Of a stretch of DNA of 64,000 bases, positions 1 through 9,814 are shown piece by piece. The notes under the pieces are model-generated. The model worked only from the letters and a program-made list of their open reading frames with translations, did no database searches and was not told where the DNA came from. The position numbers and the translations under genes were made by a program. The first letter of the stretch is position 1; the number at the start of each line of letters is the position of its first letter. This DNA comes from Tahibacter harae (lineage in GTDB: Bacteria > Pseudomonadota > Gammaproteobacteria > Xanthomonadales > Rhodanobacteraceae), in assembly GCF_024437735.1 (NCBI RefSeq), contig NZ_JANFQO010000020.1:38514-102513 (forward strand), in the 5' to 3' direction.

Positions 1-228
1 ATGACCGTGCGCCTACCGCGCAGCGGCGGCCAGCGCGAAGACCGCTACATGCACCTGCTGTGCGGCGAGGTGAACCTGGACACGCTGGCCGCCGCGAGCG
101 GCGGCGACAATGCCGGCAGCAGCGCGCAGGCACTGGAATCGCGCATAGAACAGCTGGAAGCCCTGGTCGACGCCCTGCAGCAGCGGCTCAACCATATCGA
201 GCAGCGCGTAGGTTCCGATTCCGAATAG
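1..228 (+). CDS. yceH: YceH family protein (DUF480/UPF0502), C-terminal part
   Basis: This is the 3' end of a gene that begins before the window. The visible 75 residues match the end of E. coli YceH as I recall it: a VRLPRxxGQREDRYMHL strand followed by a GEV turn, then a C-terminal coiled coil (about residues 45-69) ending in a short acidic tail. YceH is a winged-helix-like protein of unknown role. The ATG at base 1 falls where the family has an internal residue, so it is probably not the true start. The stop is TAG at 226-228. The family call is fairly sure; the function is unknown. Confidence 0.8.
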   Translation: MTVRLPRSGGQREDRYMHLLCGEVNLDTLAAASGGDNAGSSAQALESRIEQLEALVDALQQRLNHIEQRVGSDSE

Positions 229-252
229 CGCGCGGCGCATATCCGCCGCAGC

Positions 253-301
253 GGGATTCGGGATTCGGGATTCGGGATTCGGGATTCGGGATTCGGGATT
301 C
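253..301. repeat. Tandem GGGATTC x7
   Basis: Seven perfect head-to-tail copies of the heptamer GGGATTC occupy 253-301. The same heptamer, or degenerate forms of it, recurs at 7990-8015, 9061-9080, 23252-23265, 32364-32384 and 34451-34457, and in inverse form (GAATCCC) at the opposite edges of those gaps. Heptamer arrays of this kind are familiar in intergenic DNA of Xanthomonas and relatives. Confidence 0.95.
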
Positions 302-424
302 GCAGCGAGTGTGCGGCGGAATCCAAGGTTTCCGGCAAGCGAAATTTGCCGGATTTCTTCGAGAAGAAGCGAAAAACTCCCTCTCCCCCAAGCTCACTTG
401 GGGGAGAGGGCTGGGGTGAGGGGG
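281..424. repeat. Dispersed element, copy 1 (heptamers, linker, hairpin)
   Basis: The heptamers are followed by a linker containing GCGGCGGAATCC and AAATTTGCCGGATTTCTTC, then the hairpin at 379-410. The same order of parts, with nearly the same linker, occurs at 32364-32494 after parE. The two copies are similar over roughly 130 bases, including non-palindromic sequence, so this is a composite dispersed element and not chance similarity of simple repeats. Confidence 0.8.
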
Positions 425-563
425 CGACGATCAACGCGCCTCACCGCTGGATTTTCGCCGAAAAATTCAATAGACGAAGAACCGCGAAAACCGAACTCCA
501 TCGCCGGCTGAAGCGCCGCCCCTCACCCAACCCCTCTCCCCCAAACAAGTCTGGGGGAGAGGG
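379..563. repeat. REP-like inverted pair of hairpins
   Basis: The left hairpin has a perfect 14-base stem (CCCTCTCCCCCAAG at 379-392 with its complement at 397-410, loop CTCA). The right hairpin has a 12-base stem (532-543 with 552-563). The left one is followed by GGGGTGAGGGG and the right one preceded by CCCCTCACCC, so the two units face each other across about 100 bases. The organisation matches the pair at 4265-4432. Confidence 0.85.
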
Positions 564-612
564 CTAACGGCAAAGATTCCCAGCCCCGGCAGCCCACCCG
601 CAGGCGCGCAAT

Positions 613-1548
613 TCACGCCAGCTTGATCTCCCTCAACCGCTCCATCAGATACTCATGCGAGGTGATCGACGTCGAATACCGCCGGGGATTCCCCTCCGAA
701 ACACAGCAATCCAACGGATCGAGCACCACGTCCGGATTCGGATGCAGGAAGAACGGCACCGAATACCGCGGCTTGCGCGCCAGCTCCCCCGGCGGATTCA
801 CCACCCGGTGCGTAGTCGACGGATACACATGGTTGGTCAGCCGCTGCAGCATGTCGCCGATGTTCACCACGATGGTGTCCTCGGCCGAGGTGAACGGCAC
901 CCATTCGCCGGTGCGCGACTTCACTTCCAGGCCGGCCGCGCTGGCGCCGACCAGCAGGGTGATGAAATTGATGTCCTCGTGCGCGCCGGCGCGCACGTTG
1001 GGGATGTCATCCGCGGTGATCGGCGGATAGTGGATGGGGCGCAGGATGGAATTGCCCGAATCCGTCTTGTTCTCGAAGAAATTCTCCGGCAGGCCGATAT
1101 GCAGGGCCAGCGCGCGCAGCACGCGCGTACCGAGCTGGTCCAGCGCGGTATAAAGGCCGTAGCCGTAGTCGCGGAAGCCGGCGATCTCCTCGGGCCACAG
1201 GTTGGGCGGCATCACGTCGGCGAAGCGCGAATCGCGCGGGATCTCGCGGCCAATGTGCCAGAACTCTTTCAGGTCGGGATATTTGGAATCTTTCGCAGTT
1301 TCCACACCGAACGGGGTATAGCCGCGCGCGCCGCCGCTGCCCTTGATGTGGTACTTCATCTTGGTTTCGGCCGGCAGGGCGAAGAAGGCGCGGAAGCGGT
1401 CGTAGGCGCCGTCGATGAGTTCCGCGCTGATGCCGTGGCCGCGGATACCGGCAAAGCCCCATTCGCGATAGGCCGCACCGAGTTCGGCGACGAAAGCATC
1501 GCGGTCGCTGTCGTAGCGGCGGATGTCCAGAGTTGGGATGGCTGACAT
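613..1548 (-). CDS. 2-oxoglutarate/Fe(II)-dependent oxygenase, isopenicillin N synthase family
   Basis: This 311-residue protein has the non-haem iron dioxygenase fold. Iron ligands H190 and D192 lie in GAHEDINFITLLVG and the distal H247 in STTHRVVNP. The 2-oxoglutarate-binding R261-x-S263 lies in KPRYSVPFF. The N-terminal part (residues 5-60) carries the family's DIOX_N region, with the GFAGIRGHGI strand. The chosen ATG begins MSAIPTLDIRRY; an in-frame codon 27 bases upstream is less likely because residue 1 then falls outside the family's start. The substrate cannot be told from sequence. The gene follows glmM on the same strand after 84 bases, in the place where E. coli has secG, and may be cotranscribed with it. 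Confidence 0.85.
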   Translation of the reverse strand: MSAIPTLDIRRYDSDRDAFVAELGAAYREWGFAGIRGHGISAELIDGAYDRFRAFFALPAETKMKYHIKGSGGARGYTPFGVETAKDSKYPDLKEFWHIGREIPRDSRFADVMPPNLWPEEIAGFRDYGYGLYTALDQLGTRVLRALALHIGLPENFFENKTDSGNSILRPIHYPPITADDIPNVRAGAHEDINFITLLVGASAAGLEVKSRTGEWVPFTSAEDTIVVNIGDMLQRLTNHVYPSTTHRVVNPPGELARKPRYSVPFFLHPNPDVVLDPLDCCVSEGNPRRYSTSITSHEYLMERLREIKLA

Positions 1549-1632
1549 GGTTGGCGTTCCGAAACAGGAGGACAACGACGGCGCCAGGGCGCCGCTGCGG
1601 GAGCGCCGCCGCCGCGGCGGCGCAGGCCAGAT

Positions 1633-2985
1633 TCAGGCGGGTTCCGTGGCCGCGGATTCTACGGCGCGCGCGAGCCGGCCGGCCAGCGCGTCCACCAGGG
1701 CGGCGTCGGCTGCTTCTATGGTCACGCGCACCAGGGGCTCGGTGCCGGAGGCGCGCAGCACCAGGCGGCCGCGGCCTTCCAGTTCCTGTTCCACGGCGGC
1801 GCGTTCGGCCAGCACGCGGGCATGCTGCAGCAGACGGCCGCCGTCGGCGACGCGCACGTTGCGGGTGATCTGCGGCAGGCGCTCCCAGCCGGCGCAGCAG
1901 GCGGCCAGGCTCTGGCCGCGGCGCACCAGCACTTCCAGCACCTGCAGCGCGCTGACCAGGCCGTCGCCGGTGGAGGCGCGGTCCAGGCAGAGGATATGGC
2001 CCGACGCTTCGCCGCCGAGCACGCCGGCGGTTTCCTTCAGCGTCTGCGTCACATAGCGGTCGCCAACCTTGGCGCGCAGGAAGCCGATGCCGGCTGCGGC
2101 GAAGGCGCGCTCCAGGCCGTAGTTGGTCATCAGCGTGCCGACGACAGGGCCGCGCAGGCGGCCGCTGTTCTGCCAGTCCACCGCCAGCACGTAGAGGATG
2201 TCGTCGCCGTCGACCAGACGGCCCTGGTGATCGACGAACTGCACCCGGTCGCCGTCGCCATCGAAGGCGATGCCCAGGTCGGCGCCCTGCTCCACCACGG
2301 CGCGCTGCAGGGCCGCCGGGTGGGTGGAGCCGCAGTCGCGGTTGATGTTCAAGCCGTCGGGCTGGGTGCCGATGGTGCTGACGCGGGCGCCCAGTTCCTC
2401 GAACAGCTTGGGCGCGATCTGGTAGGTGGCGCCGTGGGCGCAGTCGATCACCAGCTTGAGGCCGCGCAGGCTCAGGTCCTGGGGAAAGGTGGAGTTGCAG
2501 AATTCGGCGTAGCGCGTGGCGGCGTCGTTGACCCGCGCGGCCTTGCCGATGCGCTCGGAGGGCACGGTGACGAAGGGGGCGTCGAGTTCCTCCTCGATCG
2601 CCGCCTCGACTTCGTCGGCGAGCTTCTCGCCCGCGCCGGAAAAGAACTTGATGCCGTTGTCCTGGTGCGGGTTGTGCGAGGCGCTGATGACGATGCCGGC
2701 GCTGGCGCGCAGGCTGCGGGTCAGGTAGGCCACCGCCGGCGTGGGCATGGGGCCGAGCAGGCGCACGTTGGCGCCGGCGGCGACCAGGCCGGCCTCCAGG
2801 GCGGATTCGAACATGTAGCCGGAGATGCGCGTGTCCTTGCCGATCACCACGGTGGCGACGCCGTCCGGACCGGTCAGCACGCGCCCGGCGGCGCGGCCCA
2901 GCTTGAGCATGAATTCGGCCGTGATAGGCCATTCGCCCACGTGGCCGCGGATGCCGTCGGTGCCGAAATACTTGCGCTTGCTCAT
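1633..2985 (-). CDS. glmM: Phosphoglucosamine mutase
   Basis: GlmM interconverts glucosamine-6-phosphate and glucosamine-1-phosphate on the route to UDP-GlcNAc, and so feeds peptidoglycan and lipopolysaccharide. The 450-residue length is normal. The N-terminal FGTDGIRG, the active-site serine in ISASHNP (about S103), the magnesium loop DGDGDR, the sugar loop GGEASGHI and the phosphate-binding [11 protein letters not shown] are all present. The start is the ATG of [11 protein letters not shown]; the frame stays open upstream but reads as low-complexity arginine-rich sequence. It follows folP, as in E. coli. The 283-base gap between folP and glmM holds no gene. Confidence 0.97.
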   Translation of the reverse strand: MSKRKYFGTDGIRGHVGEWPITAEFMLKLGRAAGRVLTGPDGVATVVIGKDTRISGYMFESALEAGLVAAGANVRLLGPMPTPAVAYLTRSLRASAGIVISASHNPHQDNGIKFFSGAGEKLADEVEAAIEEELDAPFVTVPSERIGKAARVNDAATRYAEFCNSTFPQDLSLRGLKLVIDCAHGATYQIAPKLFEELGARVSTIGTQPDGLNINRDCGSTHPAALQRAVVEQGADLGIAFDGDGDRVQFVDHQGRLVDGDDILYVLAVDWQNSGRLRGPVVGTLMTNYGLERAFAAAGIGFLRAKVGDRYVTQTLKETAGVLGGEASGHILCLDRASTGDGLVSALQVLEVLVRRGQSLAACCAGWERLPQITRNVRVADGGRLLQHARVLAERAAVEQELEGRGRLVLRASGTEPLVRVTIEAADAALVDALAGRLARAVESAATEPA

Positions 2986-3268
2986 GCCGGGGTTCCGCGG
3001 GAAATGGTCGGCAAGCATAACGCGGGGCGAGCGGCGGCGCCTCCCGGGTGCGGAACGGGGTGCGCCGGAACGGCTGCGGAAACGGTTGTTTGCAGGCGGG
3101 CAGCCCGTGGCGCGGGGGCTTGCGCCGGGGCCGATGCCATCGCGCGCCGGCGGATACCTGGGCGCAGGCGCCGCATGGCTTGGGATGCCGGCCGCCTGCC
3201 ACCCGGGGCGCAGGAACAGCGAATCGCCGTTGCCCGCTCCCGTTCGCGGCAAAGCGGCAATCCTGCGT

Positions 3269-4159
3269 CTACTCGTCGTCACCCCAGCGCGGTGCCCGGG
3301 GCGCCGGCTTGCGCAGCACCGCCGGATTGGCCACCGGCGCCCATACACGCAGCGCATCCACGGTCGCCGCCACGTCGTGCACGCGCACGATGGCGGCGCC
3401 GCGCTGCACCGCGATCAGGGCGGCGGCGACCGAGGCGTGTATGCGTTCGGCCGGGTCGCTGCGGCCGCTGAGCGTGCCGAGGAAGGACTTGCGCGACAGG
3501 CCGGCCAGCAGCGGCACGCCCAGGTTGCTGAACTGCTGCAGCTCGCGCAGCAGGCTGAGGTTGTGTTCCAGGGTCTTGCCGAAGCCGAAGCCCGGATCGA
3601 CCAGCAGGCGCTTGCGCGGAATGCCGGACAGCTCGCAGGTGAAGAGGCGGTCGGCGAGGAAGCGCTTGATGTCGGCGACCACTTCGTCGTACTGCGGGTC
3701 GGCCTGCATGTCGCGCGGCTGTCCCTGCATGTGCATCAGGCAGACCGGCACCTGCAGCTCGGCCGCGGCCTCCAGCGCGCCGTCCTGGCGCAGGGCGTAG
3801 ACGTCGTTGATCAGGCCGGCGCCGGCTTCCACGGCCGCACGCATCACCGCGGGCTTGGAGGTATCGACGGAAATCGGCACGCGGCCGTCCTGGGCCAGCG
3901 CACGGATCACCGGCACGACACGGCGCAGTTCTTCCTCGGCAGTCACCGCCGCGGCGCCGGGGCGGGTGGATTCACCGCCGACGTCGAGCAGGTCCGCGCC
4001 TTCCTCGATCAGACGCAGGCCGTGGGCGATGGCTGCACTGGCATCGAAATGCGCGCCGCCGTCGGAGAACGAATCCGGCGTGACATTGACGATGCCGCAG
4101 ACCAAGGGGCGATCAAGCACCAGCTCGCGGCCGGCGCAGTCCAGCGTGGGGTGGATCAT
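3269..4159 (-). CDS. folP: Dihydropteroate synthase
   Basis: FolP condenses p-aminobenzoate with hydroxymethyl-dihydropterin pyrophosphate in folate synthesis and is the sulfonamide target. The 296-residue TIM barrel shows [14 protein letters not shown] near the N terminus, [11 protein letters not shown] in the second strand, a [11 protein letters not shown] strand, and the late [13 protein letters not shown] and GLSRKSFLG loops. The ATG is well supported by AGGAG six bases upstream (GCAGGAGAAAGACATG). It lies between ftsH and glmM as in E. coli, but here a terminator-like hairpin and a repeat pair separate it from ftsH. The enzyme substrate folK makes is encoded at 56.5 kb. Confidence 0.97.
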   Translation of the reverse strand: MIHPTLDCAGRELVLDRPLVCGIVNVTPDSFSDGGAHFDASAAIAHGLRLIEEGADLLDVGGESTRPGAAAVTAEEELRRVVPVIRALAQDGRVPISVDTSKPAVMRAAVEAGAGLINDVYALRQDGALEAAAELQVPVCLMHMQGQPRDMQADPQYDEVVADIKRFLADRLFTCELSGIPRKRLLVDPGFGFGKTLEHNLSLLRELQQFSNLGVPLLAGLSRKSFLGTLSGRSDPAERIHASVAAALIAVQRGAAIVRVHDVAATVDALRVWAPVANPAVLRKPAPRAPRWGDDE

Positions 4160-4200
4160 GTCTTTCTCCTGCGCCAAGGCTGCACATTGTCCATCAATGC

Positions 4201-4221
4201 AAAAGGCCGCAATTGCGGCCT
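4201..4221 (-). terminator. Possible intrinsic terminator or attenuator before folP
   Basis: AGGCCGCAATTGCGGCCT at 4204-4221 is a perfect palindrome (7-base arms, AATT loop). Read on the minus strand it is followed by TTTT. It lies downstream of ftsH and 41 bases before the folP start, so it could end the rlmE-ftsH transcript or attenuate read-through into folP-glmM. The U-run is short, so termination may be partial. Confidence 0.5.
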
Positions 4222-4264
4222 CTGCTTCCGCCGCAAGAGACGGCGAGCGGGTTTTCAGCTCCCA

Positions 4265-4432
4265 CTCCTCCGACAGCGTCGGGGGAGAGGATTGGGTGAG
4301 GGGGCAACGTTTCCGTTCGCCGGCAGACGGTTTTTCGCCTGCGCATCGAAAGGACGAAAACCCGGCGGCGAAGCTGATTTCAGCGTTGCCCCTTACCCTG
4401 CCCTCTCCCCCAAGCAAGCTTGGGGGAGAGGG
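4265..4432. repeat. REP-like inverted pair of hairpins between ftsH and folP
   Basis: The left hairpin is CTCCTCCGAC at 4265-4274 pairing with 4278-4287 (one G-T pair). The right hairpin has a perfect 14-base stem, CCCTCTCCCCCAAG at 4401-4414 with 4419-4432. Their inner flanks are also inverted complements (GGGTGAGGGGGCAACG at 4294-4309 against CGTTGCCCCTTACCC at 4384-4398), so the whole segment could fold into one long arm. The right hairpin equals the one at 379-410 apart from the loop. Confidence 0.85.
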
Positions 4433-4530
4433 TGCGTCTGCCGCTGGCGCGGCGGGTTCATGGCGTCCCGCCTTCAGCTCCGCCCCAAGACGCGGACGGC
4501 AGGAAGGCCGGGCTCCCGATGGCGCGGTTC

Positions 4531-6462
<1,932 letters not shown>

Positions 6463-6473
6463 CAAAACACTCC

Positions 6474-7094
6474 TTACGCGCGCCGGCCCCGGGCCAGTGC
6501 ATAGACTTCGTTGGAACGCGCCCGCGAAGCCTTGGGTTTACGGATGCTGACGCGGGTGAACGCCGTCCGCAAGTTTCTAACGTACTCGTCGAAACCGACA
6601 CCTTGGAACAGCTTGATCAGGAAATCGCCGCCGGGCTTGAGCCAGCGGCTGGCGAAATCCAGCGCCAGCTCGGACAGATGCATGGCGCGTGCCTGATCAA
6701 CCAGGTCCACGCCGCTCATATTGGGGGCCATGTCCGACAGTACAAGATCCACGGGGGCGCCCTGCAGTCGCGCCTCCAGCTCGGCCAGCACGCTGTCCTC
6801 GCGGAAATCGCCGCAGATGAAATCCACGCCGGAAATGCCCTGCATCGGCAGGATGTCGAGCGCAACAATACGGCCGCAGCCCTTGAGTCTTTCGTTGACC
6901 AGCTGCGACCAGCCGCCGGGCGCGGCACCCAGGTCGACCACGGTCATGCCCGGCTTGAGCAGGTCGTCGCGCTCCAGCAGTTCGTCCAGCTTGAAGACGG
7001 CGCGCGAGCGGTAGCCCTCGGCCTGGGCCTTCTTGACGAAGGGATCCTTGAAATGTTCCTGCAGCCAGCGCTGGCTGCTCTTGCTGCGTGACAT
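6474..7094 (-). CDS. rlmE: 23S rRNA (uridine2552-2'-O)-methyltransferase RlmE/FtsJ
   Basis: RlmE methylates U2552 in the A-loop of 23S rRNA late in 50S assembly, using S-adenosylmethionine. The 206 residues show the SAM motif [13 protein letters not shown], the catalytic aspartate in [11 protein letters not shown], the lysine in DFLIKLFQG and the C-terminal glutamate in [12 protein letters not shown], so the K-D-K-E set is intact. The ATG chosen gives [15 protein letters not shown], the family start. It is divergent from yhbY and upstream of ftsH, the classic gammaproteobacterial arrangement. Confidence 0.97.
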   Translation of the reverse strand: MSRSKSSQRWLQEHFKDPFVKKAQAEGYRSRAVFKLDELLERDDLLKPGMTVVDLGAAPGGWSQLVNERLKGCGRIVALDILPMQGISGVDFICGDFREDSVLAELEARLQGAPVDLVLSDMAPNMSGVDLVDQARAMHLSELALDFASRWLKPGGDFLIKLFQGVGFDEYVRNLRTAFTRVSIRKPKASRARSNEVYALARGRRA

Positions 7095-7311
7095 GGGAAG
7101 GCTTCGGGGTGGCTGCGCGGACGCAGCGGGGATGCGGGCCGCGCATGATACCCTGTCGCCCTGCCTGCGGTGCAGCGCCGCGTCGGTCCGGCCAGGAGCT
7201 GAACCCGGGCCGCCGGTCCGCGCGGCCCCGCCGTGCCGTGGCGCCAGGCCTGCATCCTGCCGCGGCGCCGCAACCACCGAATTCCCACTCAGCCAAAGGT
7301 TTTCCCCATCC

Positions 7312-7608
7312 ATGCCACTGAGCAATAGCCAGCGCCGCTACCTGCGCGGCCTCGCCCACGATCTCAAGCCCGTCATCCTGGTCGGCGCCAAGGGCATCAC
7401 CGACGCCCTGGTGCAGGAATGCAGCCTGGCCCTGGACCATCACGAACTGGTCAAGGTGCGCATTCCCGCCGAAGACCGCGAGGACTTCGCCGCCCAGGCC
7501 GCCCAGCTGGCCGAGGCGACCAAGGCAGAGACCGTGCAAACCATTGGCCGGACAGTGGTTTATTTCCGCCGCAACGCGGAAAAGCCGGTCATAGCCCTGC
7601 CCCGCTGA
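7312..7608 (+). CDS. yhbY: CRM-domain RNA-binding protein YhbY
   Basis: The 98-residue protein is a single CRM domain, starting [19 protein letters not shown], with the RNA-binding loop VGAKGITDA and the C-terminal strand GRTVVYFRR. YhbY associates with pre-50S ribosomal particles. It is divergent from rlmE with about 217 bases between the starts, and only three bases separate it from the following gene, so these two are probably cotranscribed. Confidence 0.95.
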   Translation: MPLSNSQRRYLRGLAHDLKPVILVGAKGITDALVQECSLALDHHELVKVRIPAEDREDFAAQAAQLAEATKAETVQTIGRTVVYFRRNAEKPVIALPR

Positions 7609-7611
7609 GCC

Positions 7612-7992
7612 ATGCAGCTGTCCCTTAATCGGCCGGGCGAATACCTGTTTATCCGCCGCGTCGGCGCCGCGGCGATCACCGTGGTCGACCGCGACCTGGA
7701 GCGCAGCTTCGTGCTGGCGCCCGACCGGGCCATCGAAGACTGGCCCGTGACCGACGTGAAAACCCTGGACGCGGTCGCCGTCGCTCCCATCCTGGAACTC
7801 AAGCCGGCGGTGGTGATCCTCGGCAGCGGCCCGCGCACCGTCTTCCCGCCGCAGGCCGTGCTGGCCGAATTCCTCAAGCGCGGCATAGGCATAGAAGTGA
7901 TGGACAACGCCGCCGCGGCGCGCACCTTCAATGTGCTGGCGAGCGAGGGGCGCAAGGTGGTCGGGGCGTTTGTGCTTGGGGGCCGGCAGTAG
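7612..7992 (+). CDS. Mth938-like domain protein (DUF498)
   Basis: The 126-residue protein matches the Mth938/DUF498 family: an N-terminal strand set (GEYLFIRRVGAAAITV), a central VVILGSGPRTVFPP turn, and IEVMDNAAAARTFNVLASEG near the end, typical of the family. Members are small cytoplasmic proteins of poorly defined function (the human relative NDUFAF3 assists complex I assembly). It starts three bases after yhbY. The stop TAG runs straight into a degenerate GGGATTC array. Confidence 0.88.
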   Translation: MQLSLNRPGEYLFIRRVGAAAITVVDRDLERSFVLAPDRAIEDWPVTDVKTLDAVAVAPILELKPAVVILGSGPRTVFPPQAVLAEFLKRGIGIEVMDNAAAARTFNVLASEGRKVVGAFVLGGRQ

Positions 7993-8164
7993 GGATTCGT
8001 TATCCGGGATCCGCAAAAGCGGGAGCGGGAATTAGCTGGCCGGGTCTTGTCCAGGCCGGGCTTTCCGGCAACCCGCCTCGCTGCGCTCATTCCGATCCGC
8101 TCTCACGAACCCCGGAACAACGAATCTGCCCTACGAGTCCCCGACCCCATATCCCGAATCCCGG
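7990..8164. repeat. GGGATTC-type arrays at both edges of a convergent gap
   Basis: The left edge (7990-8015) reads GGGATTC and related words right at the stop of the Mth938-like gene. The right edge (8133-8164) reads in inverse orientation (GAGTCCCCGACCCC, TATCCCGAATCCC) and runs into the end of rpoS, where it encodes the last residues of RpoS. The arrays therefore bracket the gap between two convergent genes. Confidence 0.7.
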
Positions 8165-9039
8165 CCGATCCGTCGCAGCCGTGCCAGCGCCTCCACCTGG
8201 ATCTGCCTCACCCGCTCGCGGGTAAGGCCGAGTTCGGCGGCGATCTCGGCCAGGGTCTGGGCGACATTGCCGGCCAGGCCGTAGCGGCGCTCCAGCACCA
8301 GGCGCTGGCGCGGATTGAGCCGGGCCAGCCATTCGGCCAGGCGGCCTCCGGCCAGGTCGGTCAGTTCGGCGCCGCCGGCACTGGATTCAGCCGCGATCTG
8401 TTCGACCAGGGCGCGGTCGTCGGCCTCGGACATGGGCGCGTCCAGCGAGCGGATTTCCTCGGTGACGCAGAACAGCGCCGCCACTTCGCTGCAGGATTTG
8501 TTCAGCGCCTGGGCCAGTTCGTCCTGGGTGGGCTGGCGGCCCAGGCTCAGCAGCAGTTCGCGCCGCGCGCGCAGGGCCTGGGCCAATTCGCGCAGCACGT
8601 GCACCGGCACGCGCACGGTGCGGCCCTGCTGCATCAGCGCGCGCTGCACTGATTCGCGTATCCACCAGGTGGCGTAGGTGGAGAAGCGCAGGCCGCGGGC
8701 CGGATCGAATTTCTCCACCGCGCGGATCAGGCCCAGGTTGCCCTCGGCGATCAGGTCCAGCAGCGGCACGCCGCGGCCCACGTAGCTGCGCGCGACGGCG
8801 ACGACCAGCCGCAGGTTGGCCTCGATCATCTGCCGCCGCGCCTCGACATCGCCGTGCGCGACCCGCTCGCCCAGGGCGCGTTCGCCGCCGGCATCGAGCA
8901 GCGGGATCAGGCCGATTTCATTCAGATAGGCGCTGGTGGAATTGCGCGTCTCGTCGCCCTGCGGCGGCTCGATCACATCGAGCAGCGCCAGCATGTCATC
9001 GGTATCCAGCGACGGTTCTTCGCGCAGCGGTGAACTCAT
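8131..9039 (-). CDS. rpoS: RNA polymerase sigma factor RpoS
   Basis: RpoS directs stationary-phase and general stress transcription. The 302-residue protein has region 1.2 (STSAYLNEIGLIPLL), region 2 with NLRLVVAVAR, GLIRAVEKFDP and RFSTYATWWIRESVQRA, region 3, and region 4 with the helix-turn-helix LTRERVRQIQVEAL. The long 1.1 region of RpoD is absent. FSTYATWWIRE and VRVPVHVLREL fit RpoS better than RpoH. Gene order surE-pcm-yqaA-nlpD-rpoS supports the call. The last nine or so residues (after RRIG) are encoded by a degenerate GGGATTC array and replace the family's usual tail. A 775-base repeat-rich gap separates it from nlpD, so it may have its own promoter there. Confidence 0.93.
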   Translation of the reverse strand: MSSPLREEPSLDTDDMLALLDVIEPPQGDETRNSTSAYLNEIGLIPLLDAGGERALGERVAHGDVEARRQMIEANLRLVVAVARSYVGRGVPLLDLIAEGNLGLIRAVEKFDPARGLRFSTYATWWIRESVQRALMQQGRTVRVPVHVLRELAQALRARRELLLSLGRQPTQDELAQALNKSCSEVAALFCVTEEIRSLDAPMSEADDRALVEQIAAESSAGGAELTDLAGGRLAEWLARLNPRQRLVLERRYGLAGNVAQTLAEIAAELGLTRERVRQIQVEALARLRRIGRDSGYGVGDS

Positions 9040-9814
9040 TGCGCCAGCATACTCTCAAGACCGGGATTGGGGATTGGGGACGCGGGCTCCGCAAGCGCAC
9101 GCAGCCCGGATGCCGGCGGAAATGCGGCCGCCTGCCGTTGCCGGATCGCCAGAAATTGCATCGCCGCTGGTACGTCTTGCTGTGCCTGCAATGCCCCCGG
9201 ATCGCAGCAGGACATATATCGGAAAAACGCCGTACATCAGCTCAAGCGAACGGGCCAGAGGCGAAGATCCGGACGGCGGAAAAGAAAAAATTGGATACAG
9301 CGATTCACAGCGCCGTGCCATCGGGCTGCAAATCGCAGCGGTTGCGGTTGCGGCGGCGGCGCGATTGCTGCGGGTCGGGCACCCGCTTCTTCAGCGGCTC
9401 CGGATTCGTTTGAGAGCATCCGGCAATCGCCAGCTCCATGCACTCGCATCCAGCTTCAGGCCCCCAATGGATTCGATCCGTCCAACTTCTACGCCAACTT
9501 CAGGACACCCATGGATTCGGCTTGGGCGCCTGCTTCAGAACGCCCACCGACCAAGCGCCAACTTCAGGACAACCAGGCACCGCACCGCCCATCCCGGTCT
9601 CAGGACAACGTGAGTACACCCCGGCGTTTCAGAACACCTCAAGATCCGATTCGGGAAGATCCAATTCGGGACACCCGGGAATTGCAAGCCCGGCCCTCCG
9701 GTTTCGGCAACTTGAGGACACCCACGAATCCGAATGAACTCGGGTGATTCGAGAACACCCCGCAGCCAACTGCCGCCTAAGCCGACGCCCGCCTCCAGAA
9801 TCCCATCCCCGGCC
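9040..9814. other. Long leader/intergenic region upstream of rpoS
   Basis: These 775 bases between nlpD and rpoS hold no convincing gene. GGGATTGGGGATT sits at 9061-9073 beside the rpoS start and AATCCCATCCCC beside the nlpD stop. In between lies a run of about nine degenerate copies of TTCAGGACACCC (separate entry). Long open frames here exist in several registers at once, which argues against coding. In E. coli the main rpoS promoter lies inside nlpD, so this DNA would be transcribed as leader if that holds here. Confidence 0.6.
9454..9762. repeat. Degenerate TTCAGGACACCC repeat array
   Basis: Related words start near 9454, 9498, 9533, 9562, 9599, 9628, 9665, 9711 and 9748: CTTCAGGCCCCCA, CTTCAGGACACCCA, CTTCAGAACGCCCA, CTTCAGGACAACCA, CTCAGGACAACG, TTTCAGAACACCTC, TTCGGGACACCC, CTTGAGGACACCCA, TTCGAGAACACCCC. 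Intervals are 29-45 bases. On the rpoS sense strand the consensus reads GGGTGTCCTGAAG, twice extended to GTCCTGAAGTTGGCG. The copies are too diverged and too unevenly spaced for a CRISPR array. Confidence 0.65.

Larger units (their letters stand above)
229..612. other. Convergent intergenic gap filled with repeats
   Basis: No gene is seen in these 384 bases between yceH (+) and the oxygenase gene (-). The gap holds a seven-unit GGGATTC array, a conserved linker, and two CCCTCTCC hairpins in inverted orientation, described in separate entries. Short open frames here have no recognisable product. Confidence 0.8.
4160..4530. other. ftsH-folP gap with terminator-like hairpin and repeat pair
   Basis: In E. 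coli these genes are close neighbours; here 371 non-coding bases intervene. They hold a perfect 18-base palindrome beside folP (separate entry) and an inverted pair of REP-like hairpins (separate entry). I see no gene in the gap. Confidence 0.75.

Noticed and set aside
1007..3202. A 731-codon minus-strand frame over glmM and the oxygenase gene
   Set aside because: It is a different register of the same strand, dominated by Arg/Ala/Pro, while glmM and the oxygenase are read in their own frames with intact motifs.
9067..9747. Protein-coding genes in the nlpD-rpoS gap
   Set aside because: Open frames of similar length occur in several registers at once, have no family features, and coincide with the repeat array.
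9454..9762. CRISPR array upstream of rpoS
   Set aside because: The repeated word is only about 12 bases, degenerate and unevenly spaced, and no cas gene is present.
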